A stretch of 64,000 bases of DNA from Maritalea mediterranea. GTDB lineage: Bacteria > Pseudomonadota > Alphaproteobacteria > Rhizobiales > Devosiaceae. How positions within the stretch are numbered: position 1 is the stretch's first letter; each line of letters opens with the position of its first letter. The translations under genes were made by a program, and so were the position numbers. The notes beneath the pieces were generated by a model. The model was not told the origin of the DNA and did no database searches. It saw nothing but the letters and a program-made list of their open reading frames with translations. The stretch spans positions 248,001 to 312,000 of the forward strand of contig NZ_JAKGTI010000002.1 of NCBI RefSeq assembly GCF_021568695.1, written 5' to 3'. This document shows positions 33,723-42,800 of the stretch, one piece after another.

Positions 33723-34687
33723 TACTGCCCCGTGGGTTGATCTTCACTCGCTTCCGCTTGTGGAACGGGTGTAGTCGCCTCAGGTGTTTGGGGGTCTGGA
33801 ACATTTTCAAATGTCCCGACACTGTCAGACCTGAAATATTGGAAGAACTCGGAATTCGGGCTCAACAACATGGTTGTGCCGGTCCCCTGCAATGCGCTGC
33901 GATAAGACTGCATTGAGCGATAGAATTCAAAGAACTCCGCATCTTTAGTAAAGGCCTCAGCAAAAATCCGGTTCCGCTCGGCGTCACCTTCACCACGCAG
34001 GATATCCGCATCCCGCTGTGCCGTGGCGACAATCTCAACGGCCTGACGGTCAGCTTGCGCCCGCAAAGTTTGGGCCAGCTCTTGACCGCGAGCCCGCAAG
34101 CGCGCCGCTTCGGCCAAACGTTCAGCCTTCATCCGATCAAAGGTCTGCTGTGACACTTCGGCGGTCAAGTCTGTGCGGATAATCCGAACGTCAACCACCT
34201 CAAGACCGATCACCTCAAGCTCATCAGAGACCTGCGCCTGCACTTCGCGCATCATGGACGTCCGCTCTTCAGACAAGGCGTCTTCAAACTGGCGCAAACC
34301 ATAAACGTCACGCAATGCGTTTTCCAAACGTGTATCGATACGTTGTTCAGCAGTTGCAATGGAGCCAAACACAGACTCACGGAAACGGGTCGGATCGACA
34401 ATGCGGTAGGTGATGAATGCATCAACCACGTAGAATTTACCGCCAGAAACCTGCACCCGCAGATCTTCCAATTCATAGCGCAAAATCCGGTCATCAATGA
34501 TCTGAACCGTTTCTACAAAATTGGTCGGCAGTTTGAAGTTCAACCCCGGTTCGGTTTCAACCCGCACAATCTCACCAAAGCGCAGAACAATTGCCTGTTG
34601 GCGCTCATTCAGCACAAAGATCGAGGAGAATAACAAATAGATCGCGACAATCGCGACGACAATAGCAATAATTGCACGATTACCCAT
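33722..34687 (-). CDS. hflC: HflC, SPFH-domain modulator of FtsH protease
   Basis: A 321-residue inner-membrane protein with one N-terminal membrane segment (about 6-27) and a periplasmic SPFH/prohibitin domain (FVLNERQQAIVLRFGEIVR...EPGLNFKLPTNFVETVQIIDDRIL). The conserved helix EVIGLEVVDVRIIRTDL and the coiled-coil ARLRARGQELAQTLRAQADR follow. It forms a complex with HflK around FtsH. The stretch after about 285 is a proline, threonine and glutamine-rich tail. It starts 2 bases after hflK. Confidence 0.95.
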   Translation of the reverse strand: MGNRAIIAIVVAIVAIYLLFSSIFVLNERQQAIVLRFGEIVRVETEPGLNFKLPTNFVETVQIIDDRILRYELEDLRVQVSGGKFYVVDAFITYRIVDPTRFRESVFGSIATAEQRIDTRLENALRDVYGLRQFEDALSEERTSMMREVQAQVSDELEVIGLEVVDVRIIRTDLTAEVSQQTFDRMKAERLAEAARLRARGQELAQTLRAQADRQAVEIVATAQRDADILRGEGDAERNRIFAEAFTKDAEFFEFYRSMQSYRSALQGTGTTMLLSPNSEFFQYFRSDSVGTFENVPDPQTPEATTPVPQAEASEDQPTGQ

Positions 34688-34689
34688 GA

Positions 34690-35772
34690 TTATCTCCCCG
34701 CATTCGAGTTGCTGCGCTTTTGCACTTCAGGCAGCGGCAGATACGGCACGACACCGGTGCCCCCCTCGCCACTTTCCATAATCACTTTCTCAGACTGGGA
34801 AAGAACACTTTCCATCGTCTCAAGGAACAAGCGTTTACGGGTTACTTCAGGCGCTTTTGCATATTCTTCATAAACGGAGACAAAGCGGGCAGCCTCACCT
34901 TCAGCCTGTTTGACTACACGGTCCTTATAGGCAGCAGCTTCTTCGCGCAATTGCGCAGCTTCACCACGGGCCTGACCCAAACGGGTGTTGGCATATTGAC
35001 GTGCTTCTTCCTGGAAGCGGTCTTCGTCCTGCTCGGCACGCTGCACTTCATCAAACGCATCCGCCACCTCATTCGGGGGCGCCGCATCTTCGATTGAAAT
35101 ACCAGCAATATTGATGCCCGCACCGTATTCATCCAGAATGCTTTGGGTAATTTTCTCAACGTCAACCGCAATCTCTGTACGCTTATCACGGAATACGTCT
35201 TGAGCCGGCCGACGGCCAACTACTTCGCGCATCGCACTTTCAGCCACCCGACGGATCACGCCATCTGGATCCCGTACGTTGAACAAATAGGCAGCAGGAT
35301 CAGAAATGCGCCACAGCACAGAAAAGCCCAAATCAACGATGTTCTGGTCACCGGTAAGCATCAGACCTTCACTGAATTGGCCAGAACGGCCCGAACTACG
35401 GATAGAACCAATCCGCGTTTGGTTTTGCGTGGTGGTCACCTTTTCCACCGTTTCAATCGGCCAGAAATGGAAATGCAAACCAGATTGCGAGAGTTCCTGC
35501 TTTGGCTGACCAAACAGCAACTCCACGCCCACTTCCTGCGCGTCCACCGTATAAATGCTTTGATACAGCCAAAACACGACAATCAGCGCCAGAATGGCCA
35601 GCAAGCCTAGCCGTCCACCGGGCACACCGCCCTTAAATTGTTCGCGGCTTTGCTTGAACAATTCTTCAATGTTTGGACCATTTGGGCGTCGGGGTCCACC
35701 GCCACCGCCGGAGCCGCTACCGCTAGGGCCTTGCCCCCACGGTCCGCCACTATTGTTTTCATTCCAAGGCAT
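34690..35772 (-). CDS. hflK: HflK, SPFH-domain modulator of FtsH protease
   Basis: A 360-residue partner of HflC. The N-terminal 30 residues are glycine, serine and asparagine rich (GPWGQGPSGSGSGGGGGPRR), typical of HflK, followed by one membrane segment (about 51-72) and the SPFH domain (YTVDAQEVGVELLFGQPKQELSQSGLHFHFWPIE...). The coiled-coil part includes RLGQARGEAAQLREEAAAYKDRVVKQAEGEAARF. Read together with hflC as one operon. The gap of about 80 bases to folA could hold a promoter, but none is obvious. Confidence 0.95.
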   Translation of the reverse strand: MPWNENNSGGPWGQGPSGSGSGGGGGPRRPNGPNIEELFKQSREQFKGGVPGGRLGLLAILALIVVFWLYQSIYTVDAQEVGVELLFGQPKQELSQSGLHFHFWPIETVEKVTTTQNQTRIGSIRSSGRSGQFSEGLMLTGDQNIVDLGFSVLWRISDPAAYLFNVRDPDGVIRRVAESAMREVVGRRPAQDVFRDKRTEIAVDVEKITQSILDEYGAGINIAGISIEDAAPPNEVADAFDEVQRAEQDEDRFQEEARQYANTRLGQARGEAAQLREEAAAYKDRVVKQAEGEAARFVSVYEEYAKAPEVTRKRLFLETMESVLSQSEKVIMESGEGGTGVVPYLPLPEVQKRSNSNAGR

Positions 35773-35849
35773 TTCTTACCCTTCAGTTAGAATAGATGTG
35801 TGTCGTCTATATAGGAAACCTAGCGCTTTCAATCAATCGCCGCGCCAAA

Positions 35850-36371
35850 TTAGTTTTGGCGTTCATAGGTAGCAATATAGTAAGTTTCGGTATCCCGTTC
35901 ATGTGGTTCAAAGCTCGGCCGATCCACCTCAACCCAACTCTTGTCAATTTTGGGGAAGACCGTATCGCCATCAGGTGCCGCGTCAATGTGGGTGATATAA
36001 AGCCGATCAGCGCGATCAATGGTCGCTTCGTAGATCTCACCACCTCCAATGATCATGATTTCATCCACCTTGTCCGCGCGCGCGATGTGCTTGGCGTGGT
36101 CAATCGCCGCATCCAGATCATTAATGACCAAAACGCCGTCCGGCTGATAGTCCTTGCGCCGGGTTACCACTATGTTGGTGCGCCCGGGCAAAGGCCGCCC
36201 AACGGTTTCAAACTGCTTTCGCCCCATCACCATCGGCTTGCCCATGGTGGTGGCTTTGAAAAATTTGAAATCAGAGGGCAAATACCATGGCATATCGCCG
36301 TCGATCCCTATAATATGATTTTGCGGCACAGCGGCGATCAACGCAATTTTAACATCATCTTGTGCGGCCAT
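35850..36371 (-). CDS. folA: dihydrofolate reductase
   Basis: Reduces dihydrofolate to tetrahydrofolate with NADPH, recycling the folate oxidised by thymidylate synthase. The 173-residue product shows IALIAAVPQNHIIGIDGDMPWYLPSDFKFFKATTMGKPMVMGRKQFETVGRPLPGRTNIVVTR and MIIGGGEIYEATI; the catalytic acid is the aspartate in the PSDFKFF segment. The start shares one base with the upstream stop (TAATG), so it is translationally coupled to the MazG-like gene and, through it, to thyA. Confidence 0.96.
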   Translation of the reverse strand: MAAQDDVKIALIAAVPQNHIIGIDGDMPWYLPSDFKFFKATTMGKPMVMGRKQFETVGRPLPGRTNIVVTRRKDYQPDGVLVINDLDAAIDHAKHIARADKVDEIMIIGGGEIYEATIDRADRLYITHIDAAPDGDTVFPKIDKSWVEVDRPSFEPHERDTETYYIATYERQN

Positions 36372-36700
36372 TATTGCTCATCCTGCGGTAAATATTTAAA
36401 CCATTTGCGCGTCACAGCGTCTTCAATATCAATCCCATTATGTTGGACAAAAAGCAAAAGCTGCGCAAACACGTCTGCCACTTCTGCTTCCATTGATGCG
36501 CGTGCATTTTCCGGCGTGCGCGCTGCATCAAACCGGCCTCTTTGGGTCATACGCAAATAGGCGGCCGTCAGCTCACCCAATTCTTCATTTAATTTAAGCA
36601 AGTACCAGTCATCGTCGCGCGCAATGTTGCATCTTTCGGCGTAAGTGTCAGATACTCTTGAAATTTTATCCGTCAAACGATCAAGCGTTTCAGCATTCAT
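36371..36700 (-). CDS. MazG-like nucleotide pyrophosphohydrolase
   Basis: A 109-residue all-alpha NTP pyrophosphatase-like protein. The EExxE...ExxD metal pattern is visible as [16 protein letters not shown] and, later, [17 protein letters not shown]. Such small enzymes hydrolyse (d)NTPs to monophosphates. Its place between thyA and folA, overlapping both (ATGA with thyA, TAATG with folA), suggests a role in the thymidylate and nucleotide pool, for example removing dUTP or damaged nucleotides; this is inference. Confidence 0.82.
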   Translation of the reverse strand: MNAETLDRLTDKISRVSDTYAERCNIARDDDWYLLKLNEELGELTAAYLRMTQRGRFDAARTPENARASMEAEVADVFAQLLLFVQHNGIDIEDAVTRKWFKYLPQDEQ

Positions 36701-37491
36701 ACCGCGATTGGCGCCTTGATGGTCGGATGTGGATCATAGCCTTCGAACGCGAAATCTTCATAAACAAAATCAAAAATGGAGGTGCGCGCCTCATTGATGA
36801 TCAATTTTGGCAAGGGACGCGGTGCCCGCGTGAGCTGCAGCCGCACCTGATCAAAATGATTGTGGTAGATGTGGGCGTCGCCGAAGGAGTGGACAAATTC
36901 GCCAACTTTCAAACCCGTCACCTGCGCCACCATATGGGTGAGCAACGCATAGGACGCGATATTAAAGGGCACGCCCAGAAAAATATCCGCCGAGCGCTGA
37001 TAGAGTTGGCAGGACAATTTGCCCTCGGCCACAAAGAATTGGAACAAGCAGTGACAGGGGGGCAACGCCATATTGTCCACCTCTGCCGGGTTCCAGGCCG
37101 TCACAATATGTCGGCGCGAGTTGGGATTGTTTTTGATGCCCTCAATCAGTTTTGTGATCTGATCAATACTTTCCCCGTTGGGCGCGGGCCAGGACCGCCA
37201 TTGCGACCCGTATACGGGCCCCAAATCGCCATTTTCATCAGCCCAATCATCCCAGATGCGGACCTTATTGTCCTGCAAATATTTGATGTTGGTTTCACCC
37301 ATCAAAAACCACAGCAGCTCATGAATGATAGAGCGCAAATGCAGTTTTTTGGTTGTGACCAGCGGGAAACCTTTTTCAAGGTCAAACCGCATTTGATAGC
37401 CGAATACGCCGCGCGTGCCGGTGCCCGTACGGTCGCCCCGGTCCACGCCATTTTCCATCACATGAGACAATAGGTCTAAATAAGCTTGCAT
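36697..37491 (-). CDS. thyA: thymidylate synthase
   Basis: Methylates dUMP to dTMP using methylene-tetrahydrofolate. 264 residues, identical in length to E. coli ThyA. Visible: [19 protein letters not shown], the catalytic cysteine at 146 in [35 protein letters not shown] and the C-terminal [16 protein letters not shown]. First gene of the thyA - MazG-like - folA overlap group. Confidence 0.98.
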   Translation of the reverse strand: MQAYLDLLSHVMENGVDRGDRTGTGTRGVFGYQMRFDLEKGFPLVTTKKLHLRSIIHELLWFLMGETNIKYLQDNKVRIWDDWADENGDLGPVYGSQWRSWPAPNGESIDQITKLIEGIKNNPNSRRHIVTAWNPAEVDNMALPPCHCLFQFFVAEGKLSCQLYQRSADIFLGVPFNIASYALLTHMVAQVTGLKVGEFVHSFGDAHIYHNHFDQVRLQLTRAPRPLPKLIINEARTSIFDFVYEDFAFEGYDPHPTIKAPIAV

Positions 37492-37555
37492 AGCACCGAT
37501 AATAAGCGATTCTTTTGGCCCTGTACGGCAAAATCGGTGCTTTTACCCACCTTCG

Positions 37556-38011
37556 CTAACGGCCCAAGGTCGGCCAGTTTGCGTCCGCCTGCTTGATAAA
37601 ACCGGGTATATCCGCAAACCATAATTTTTGAACATTCTGGTCAAAGTTCAAATAGAGTTTGCCATTTTCAATATGCCAAACCTCCGGATCGCCTTTTGCC
37701 AAATAGCCTTTGGCCGCCGCATAGGCACAATGTCCGCCATATTGAGGCGCATATCTCTCGGGGTCCGCGGCATACATGTCTCGGTTTTCAACGCTGGCAA
37801 AGCGCCAAATGGCGCCCCCATAATCTAAAGTAATGTCAGGACTGCCCTTAATAGCCTGCCCCTCAGTGAAATAGGTCACACTGTCATAGCCCCCCACAGC
37901 CGTATCGGGCACCAGACCTGTATAAATCCTGCCGGTTTGCGCCATAGCTGGGTAAACAGCCAACCCACTTGCCCCGATCAGGGCAAGTCCAATAAACACA
38001 CGTCGATCCAT
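37556..38011 (-). CDS. exported YHS-domain protein
   Basis: A 151-residue protein with an N-terminal signal (about 1-24, VFIGLALIGASGLAVYPAMAQ) and a YHS-like domain: AVGGYDSVTYFTEGQAIKGSPDITLDYGGAIWRFASVENRDMYAADPERYAPQYGGHCAYAAAKGYLAKGDPEVW. YHS domains are linked with metal binding; the conserved tyrosine, histidine and cysteine of the name are present in this stretch. Probably periplasmic; function unknown. Stands alone downstream of the divergent intergenic region before the DUF2853 gene. Confidence 0.85.
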   Translation of the reverse strand: MDRRVFIGLALIGASGLAVYPAMAQTGRIYTGLVPDTAVGGYDSVTYFTEGQAIKGSPDITLDYGGAIWRFASVENRDMYAADPERYAPQYGGHCAYAAAKGYLAKGDPEVWHIENGKLYLNFDQNVQKLWFADIPGFIKQADANWPTLGR

Positions 38012-38146
38012 TAAATCCTCCCGGCTATTGATGCGTTTTTATGGCACGGGCTGGGAGGACGGTGTGGTCAAACCGGATCACAATTTTGCGAGCAACGCCG
38101 TCCCCGCTACGAAGTGACGTTTGCAAGCTAACATTGACGCTTAAAC

Positions 38147-38464
38147 TCAGCCAAAGACGCCCAGTTTTCCGGTTTTCTTGGCACAGAGATAATAGAAGGT
38201 CAGCCGCTCTTTCATGCGGTCCGCTTTCATGTCCTGCGCAACTTCGGCAATAACTGCGTCCAACTTGTCATCGCTATCTTTCAGACCAAGCTTCTTTTTC
38301 AAAAAGTTCTCGCGAACAGTTTTCAACTCTTTCGGGTCAGAGGTCGACACATAGGCGCTATCACGCTTGGACAACACCAACCGATAGGTTTTCGCCATTT
38401 TGTCCACAATGGCCGGGTCGGCCGCAGGGTCATATTTTTGGATTTCCGCCAAATGATTGCTCAT
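38147..38464 (-). CDS. DUF2853 family protein
   Basis: A 105-residue soluble protein. It begins MSNHLAEIQKYDPAADPAIVDKMAK, then RLVLSKRDSAYVSTSDPKELKTVRENFLKKKLGL and ERLTFYYLCAKKTGKLGVF, the order seen in DUF2853 proteins. Function unknown. I use the ATG at 38464 because GAGG is 8 bases upstream of it and too close to the ATG at 38470. It is divergent from the tmRNA gene. Confidence 0.85.
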   Translation of the reverse strand: MSNHLAEIQKYDPAADPAIVDKMAKTYRLVLSKRDSAYVSTSDPKELKTVRENFLKKKLGLKDSDDKLDAVIAEVAQDMKADRMKERLTFYYLCAKKTGKLGVFG

Positions 38465-38588
38465 CTTCATTTCCTCTTCTACACCTATCGCCGCAACGCA
38501 GGAGCCTCCCCCGGTAAACGACTGTTAACTTTTAAACATTTCCACAGCTTCATGAAGGTGTAAAGACTGTTTAACGTTCGCCACCCCT

Positions 38589-38616
38589 TTGCAATCTGAC
38601 AAAAAGCTCCTATATA
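38589..38616 (+). promoter_or_regulatory. ssrA promoter
   Basis: TTGCAA (38589-38594) and TATATA (38611-38616) with a 16-base spacer, giving a start near 38622, just before the acceptor piece of the tmRNA. Good match to a housekeeping sigma promoter. Confidence 0.65.
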
Positions 38617-38621
38617 TGAGG

Positions 38622-38960
38622 TGCTGGCAACAGCTATGGCGATAAATGGAAATCGTAATAAACCATTCGGACCCGGGGGCGGTACCCGGCGCCTCCACCA
38701 AATTTTCAGCAAGGCTGATGTGGCCGCTAGAACGCTGAAATATGGGGGCGAAATAGGATCGACGAGGGTGTAAAGGATTGTCTTTCGCTCGGCATGGTAC
38801 CACCGTATCGGACCATTATGATAGTTGCAAATGACAACTTCGCTGAGGCACGTCTAGCTGCGTAATGCGGTTCGACACCTCGAATTAAAGCCCTTTTCCT
38901 CTAGCAAGGACTAGGCGGGGTCCGCAGGCACCTGGCAACAGAAGCCTGCATTTTACCTTC
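38622..38960 (+). ncRNA. ssrA: tmRNA, circularly permuted two-piece form
   Basis: Rescues stalled ribosomes and tags the unfinished protein. The acceptor piece comes first and ends in CTCCACCA at 38700 after a T-arm-like segment (TTCGGACCC...). A processed intervening loop follows, framed by TTTCAGC (38704-38710) and GCTGAAA (38734-38740). The coding piece starts GGGGGCGAAATAGGATCGAC at 38744, the known tmRNA 5' end. The tag reading frame, 38827-38865, encodes ANDNFAEARLAA then TAA. A hairpin GCAGGC/GCCTGC at 38924-38949 is near the end. Exact 5' and 3' ends are estimates. CTGGCAACAG occurs near both ends (38624-38633, 38932-38941). Confidence 0.95.
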
Positions 38961-39061
38961 TAATTAATTCGAACCTTATGGTTTCATCCCCTTGCATTTC
39001 ATGGCAAATTAAGTCTGTTATGCAGCTCTAGAGATTCTCGACAGCAAAAAGGTGCGCCCAA

Positions 39062-39592
39062 ATGGCAGAAGACCTCATTCGGTATGATATTTTGGCACAA
39101 GAAGCATTGCGCGGTGTGGTGCGCAAGGTGTTGAATGAAGTGGCCAAAACCGGGTTGCCAGGCGAGCATCATTTCTTCATTTCATTTGTTACCACTGCGC
39201 CGGGCGTGCGCATCTCCCAGCGTTTGCTGGAGCAATATAAAAATGAAATGACCATTGTGCTGCAAAATCAGTATTGGGACCTGAAAACCACTGAGACGGG
39301 CTTCGAAGTGGGCCTGTCCTTCGATGGCCAGCCTGAAATTTTGGTGGTGCCCTACTCTGCCATTAAAGGCTTCTTCGACCCATCTGTCCAATTTGGCCTG
39401 CAATTTGATGTGACTGACGAAAACGGCGAGAGCCAAGAAGATTTGGAAGATATCCCATCCAGCACGCTGGCCGCCGATAATGGCGACACGCCGGAGAAGG
39501 CCGAAAAAGACGCTGAAGCCGACACGGCAAAGAGCGACGAAGAGGAAGGCGAAAATGTCGTTAGCCTCGATTCCTTCCGTAAAAAACCATAA
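39062..39592 (+). CDS. sspB: SspB-type ClpXP adaptor protein
   Basis: A 176-residue adaptor that recognises ssrA-tagged proteins and tethers them to ClpX. It has the alphaproteobacterial SspB form: LIRYDILAQEALRGVVRKVLNEVAKTGLPGEHHFFISFVTTAPGVRIS, then MTIVLQNQYWDLKTTETGFEVGLSFDG...LVVPYSAIKGFFDPSVQFGLQF (beta substrate-binding domain to about 120). A long acidic, disordered linker follows (about 120-165), ending in VVSLDSFRKKP, the likely ClpX-binding tail. It lies about 100 bases downstream of ssrA on the same strand, so tag and adaptor are encoded side by side. Confidence 0.93.
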   Translation: MAEDLIRYDILAQEALRGVVRKVLNEVAKTGLPGEHHFFISFVTTAPGVRISQRLLEQYKNEMTIVLQNQYWDLKTTETGFEVGLSFDGQPEILVVPYSAIKGFFDPSVQFGLQFDVTDENGESQEDLEDIPSSTLAADNGDTPEKAEKDAEADTAKSDEEEGENVVSLDSFRKKP

Positions 39593-39605
39593 ACACCTCA
39601 GCTAA

Positions 39606-39824
39606 ATGAAAAAGCGCTCCATCACCATCGCCGGCCATCGCACCAGCGTGGCGCTGGAACCGGAGTTTTGGGCGCTGATTGAGAAAATGGCCAGTGAACA
39701 GAATCTGTCTTTGGCCGATTTTATCGCACAGATTGACGAAACCAGGGCCCAGAACAATCTGGCCTCGGCCTTGCGGCTAACTGTGTTGGACTGGCTTCAA
39801 GAGCAGCTCGGGCAGGACGAATAA
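39606..39824 (+). CDS. ribbon-helix-helix domain protein
   Basis: A 72-residue protein resembling the RHH_4 family: MKKRSITIAGHRTSVALEPEFWALIEKMASEQNLSLADFIAQIDETRAQNNLASALRLTVLDWLQEQL. The first strand (SITIAGHRTSVALE) would contact DNA, and two helices follow. It starts 13 bases after sspB and is probably in the same operon. Regulatory targets are unknown; no toxin partner is visible next to it, so I do not call it an antitoxin. Confidence 0.82.
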   Translation: MKKRSITIAGHRTSVALEPEFWALIEKMASEQNLSLADFIAQIDETRAQNNLASALRLTVLDWLQEQLGQDE

Positions 39825-39834
39825 TCGCGCAGAT

Positions 39835-42800
39835 CTACTCCAACCCATCCGTAAGATCGAGCGGCGACTGGTCCTCCAGATAAAGCGCATTTGGATCGAA
39901 ATAAATCGGTTCTCCCGTCTCCGGATCGTAAGCGATTGGTGCACCGGGATCCAATGCCAGTGGCGCCGTTTCTTCACGGCTTTGTTGTTGCTGTTGTTCT
40001 TGTGCGGCTTTGCGCGCGGCTTCTTCAGCTTGCGCCCGCGCTGCAGCCTCTTGCGCTTCCCGCGCAGCTTGTTCGGCCATGCGCCGCTGTTGTTCAGCCG
40101 CCTGCGCCCGCGCCCGTGCCTCTTGCTCTGCACGCAATCGTTCAAGCTCCTCGACCTCTAGCTCAAACGCGCGCATCTGGATCGCATCAGCCATTGGTGC
40201 AACATCCACGCTAACGTCGGGATCAAACAGTTTGCCCCCCACGCGATAGGCGATTTGCGCGGCATTTTCGCTCAACACTTCGCCATCGCCAAACGATTGT
40301 GTTGGCGTCAGCGTCCAGTCCCCCTGCAAACCCAACTGCGACAGCTCGAGCGTCAACTCGCCAAACAGCCGGGCACGGTCATCTTCCACCGCGAAATTCC
40401 GCAACAATAATTTGCCGTTGGCGACCGAAAACACCCCATCTGCAGAGGGCACACTCAATTGTCCCTTTTCCAACTGTTGGTCAATTTGGGCCTTGAACGC
40501 CGCTGGCTCCAGCTCGGTCAAATTGTTCATATCGGCTATATGCGTGAAAATATCGCTATTGACCCCCTCAATCGCAAAGTCGGACAAGGAGAAACTGCCC
40601 TCGCCCCCCATTGCAGCAAACATCTGGGCATAATCGGCGCCCCGCGCGGCAAAACGACCCGCCCCATCAACAAATCCGGACAAGGTCGACGTGGCTGGCC
40701 CCACCAGCACATCGCCCAGCGCCACCCCGTCCAACCGGAAACGACCGTTAAGTTGCTTTTGGCTTTCACTCCCATGGCAGCAAAGCGTAACGTCAAGGCC
40801 CACTTCACCCTCGCCACGCGCCCCTAAGAGATTGCGAATACGATTTTCGTTGGCGGTCCAGCTCAAATCAAAGCTGACGCCGGTGAGGAAGGTTCGGTCA
40901 TTGGCCATGACCAACGGGGTCTCAATGCCAATGCGGCCTCGGTGTTTACGGCTTTGTTGCGCAATGTTAAACGGCCCGTCCGGCCAAAGCTGGGCCTCAC
41001 TATCCATCAACGCCGTCGGACCGCCCAGATAGTGGGCTAACCCATCAACACTTAAGCGCGAAACCCGCAAATCGCCGCCATAGACTGCGCTTTCACCCAA
41101 GCGGCTCATGCTGATATTACCCGTCACATCTTCGTCAACGGCCCGGGCCCGAATATCCGTCAGCTCATATTTTTCTGTGCCCGTAAACTTTAGCGCTGCC
41201 GTGCCCTGCAGCGGTGGCAGATAAAGCCCGTTCAGACCCAAGAGATCACTTATGCCTTCTATATCGGCAATCTCGCCCTGCACCTGGCCACGGCCACGCA
41301 GATTAGCTAGGTCCGAAACGATCAGCGAACCTGCATAGGTTAAATCGCTCGCGCCCGATTCATATCCAATTTCAGCCTCAATGGAGTTCGACAATGTCCC
41401 CTGATATTCAAATGACAATTGAGCTGGCGTGTCGGTTGAGAATCCATCACCATCAAGCATCAGCCCATTGAAAAGCGCTGGTCCATGTCGCGCCGAAATG
41501 AACACGGCGCCTGCCGAAGGCGCTGTGGCGGCGTTTAGGGCACCCTCGGCAAAATCAAACGCCGCATCAACCTTCAAATCGGCATTCACCGCTTCGATGG
41601 TCATTTTCTGCGCCTCATTTTCCGGCTGCATCAATTCCACGTCATAGCGAGCAGGCCGGTTGGCGCGCATGATCTCCACCATTTTCGGGTGGATGCCACC
41701 GGGCCAGAACATCGCCCAGCGATCAATATTGGCGCGGGGCTGTACATCAAACCGCGCAGTGCCCCACAATTGCGGCGCTTCAAAAGAGCCCGCCAAGGTG
41801 CCACTGGACTGAATAGAAATGCCAGCCACATCATTGGCCGACAAATCATCGAACTCAATGCCTTCACTTGACCATTTACCGCTTGCCGCCGCGTCCCGCA
41901 CCGGCGTTTGTGCAAAGACCAACTGATCTGCCTTCACTTTAAAGCGGCCCAAGGGAAAGGTTTGATTGAATTTTTGATCCCTGCCAAACTCTGGCAAAAA
42001 GGCCAAGAGACGCTCGGTGCTTTGGGCGCCAAATTGGCCCAGCTCCGCATTAATCACCAGCCGCCGAGCCTTCTCTTCCCGCCAATCGATCACAAGATCC
42101 AATTGGTCATCGTCAAGCTTAAAGCCGTCTGCGGCAATATTGACCCCACTGGACGACAGGCGTAATCGGCCTTGGCCTTGCGCTGTGGCCCCAAACAAAG
42201 GGTTGTCATCGGTAAAGCTACGCCAGCCCCGTGCCAGCGCATCCAGACGCTCGGAAGCAAAGGAAAAGCGTCCATCAAAAGCAGCCTGGCCTTGCGCTTC
42301 AATCAACTCGCCCGACAAAGTGAACATACTGTCGCCAGCCAGCCGGGTGGTAAATGATTTTACCGTCCACACATCATCATCAAGGTGAAGATCGGCAGCA
42401 ACGTCGCGCAAAGCGAATTCACCCAGCCCCAGCTCTCCGATATCCACCTGCACATCACCCGTGGCCACAGCCAATTTGGGCGGTGGCGGCAAATTGATCA
42501 GCAAATCCACCAGCGCATAGGGATCGGCAGTGCGATCGCGCAGGGCATCCTGCGGAATAAGTGGCACAACACCGCCGGAAATCAGTGCATCAAGATGCCG
42601 GGTTTCGCCCAACGCCAGCGTGGCGTTGCCCACCATTCGCGTGCCGGCCCGATTTTCATCTGGCACAAGGTTGAATTCTTCCACCCGCAATTGCTGCGCA
42701 TCCAACGTAATTTTGGTCTTCACTGTCAGATCGCCACGCACATCATTTTCGTCGCGGCGCTCCGGCCGAACCCGCAAATCTGCGCTTCCCGCAAATTGAG

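Noticed and set aside
39606-39824. Antitoxin of a toxin-antitoxin pair
   Set aside because: The ribbon-helix-helix protein has no toxin-like neighbour; the next gene is a large AsmA protein on the other strand.
40010-40150. Repeat array in the 3' part of the AsmA gene
   Set aside because: The repetitive DNA is simply the Ala/Gln/Glu/Arg-rich coiled coil and a CAA/CAG glutamine run, in frame.
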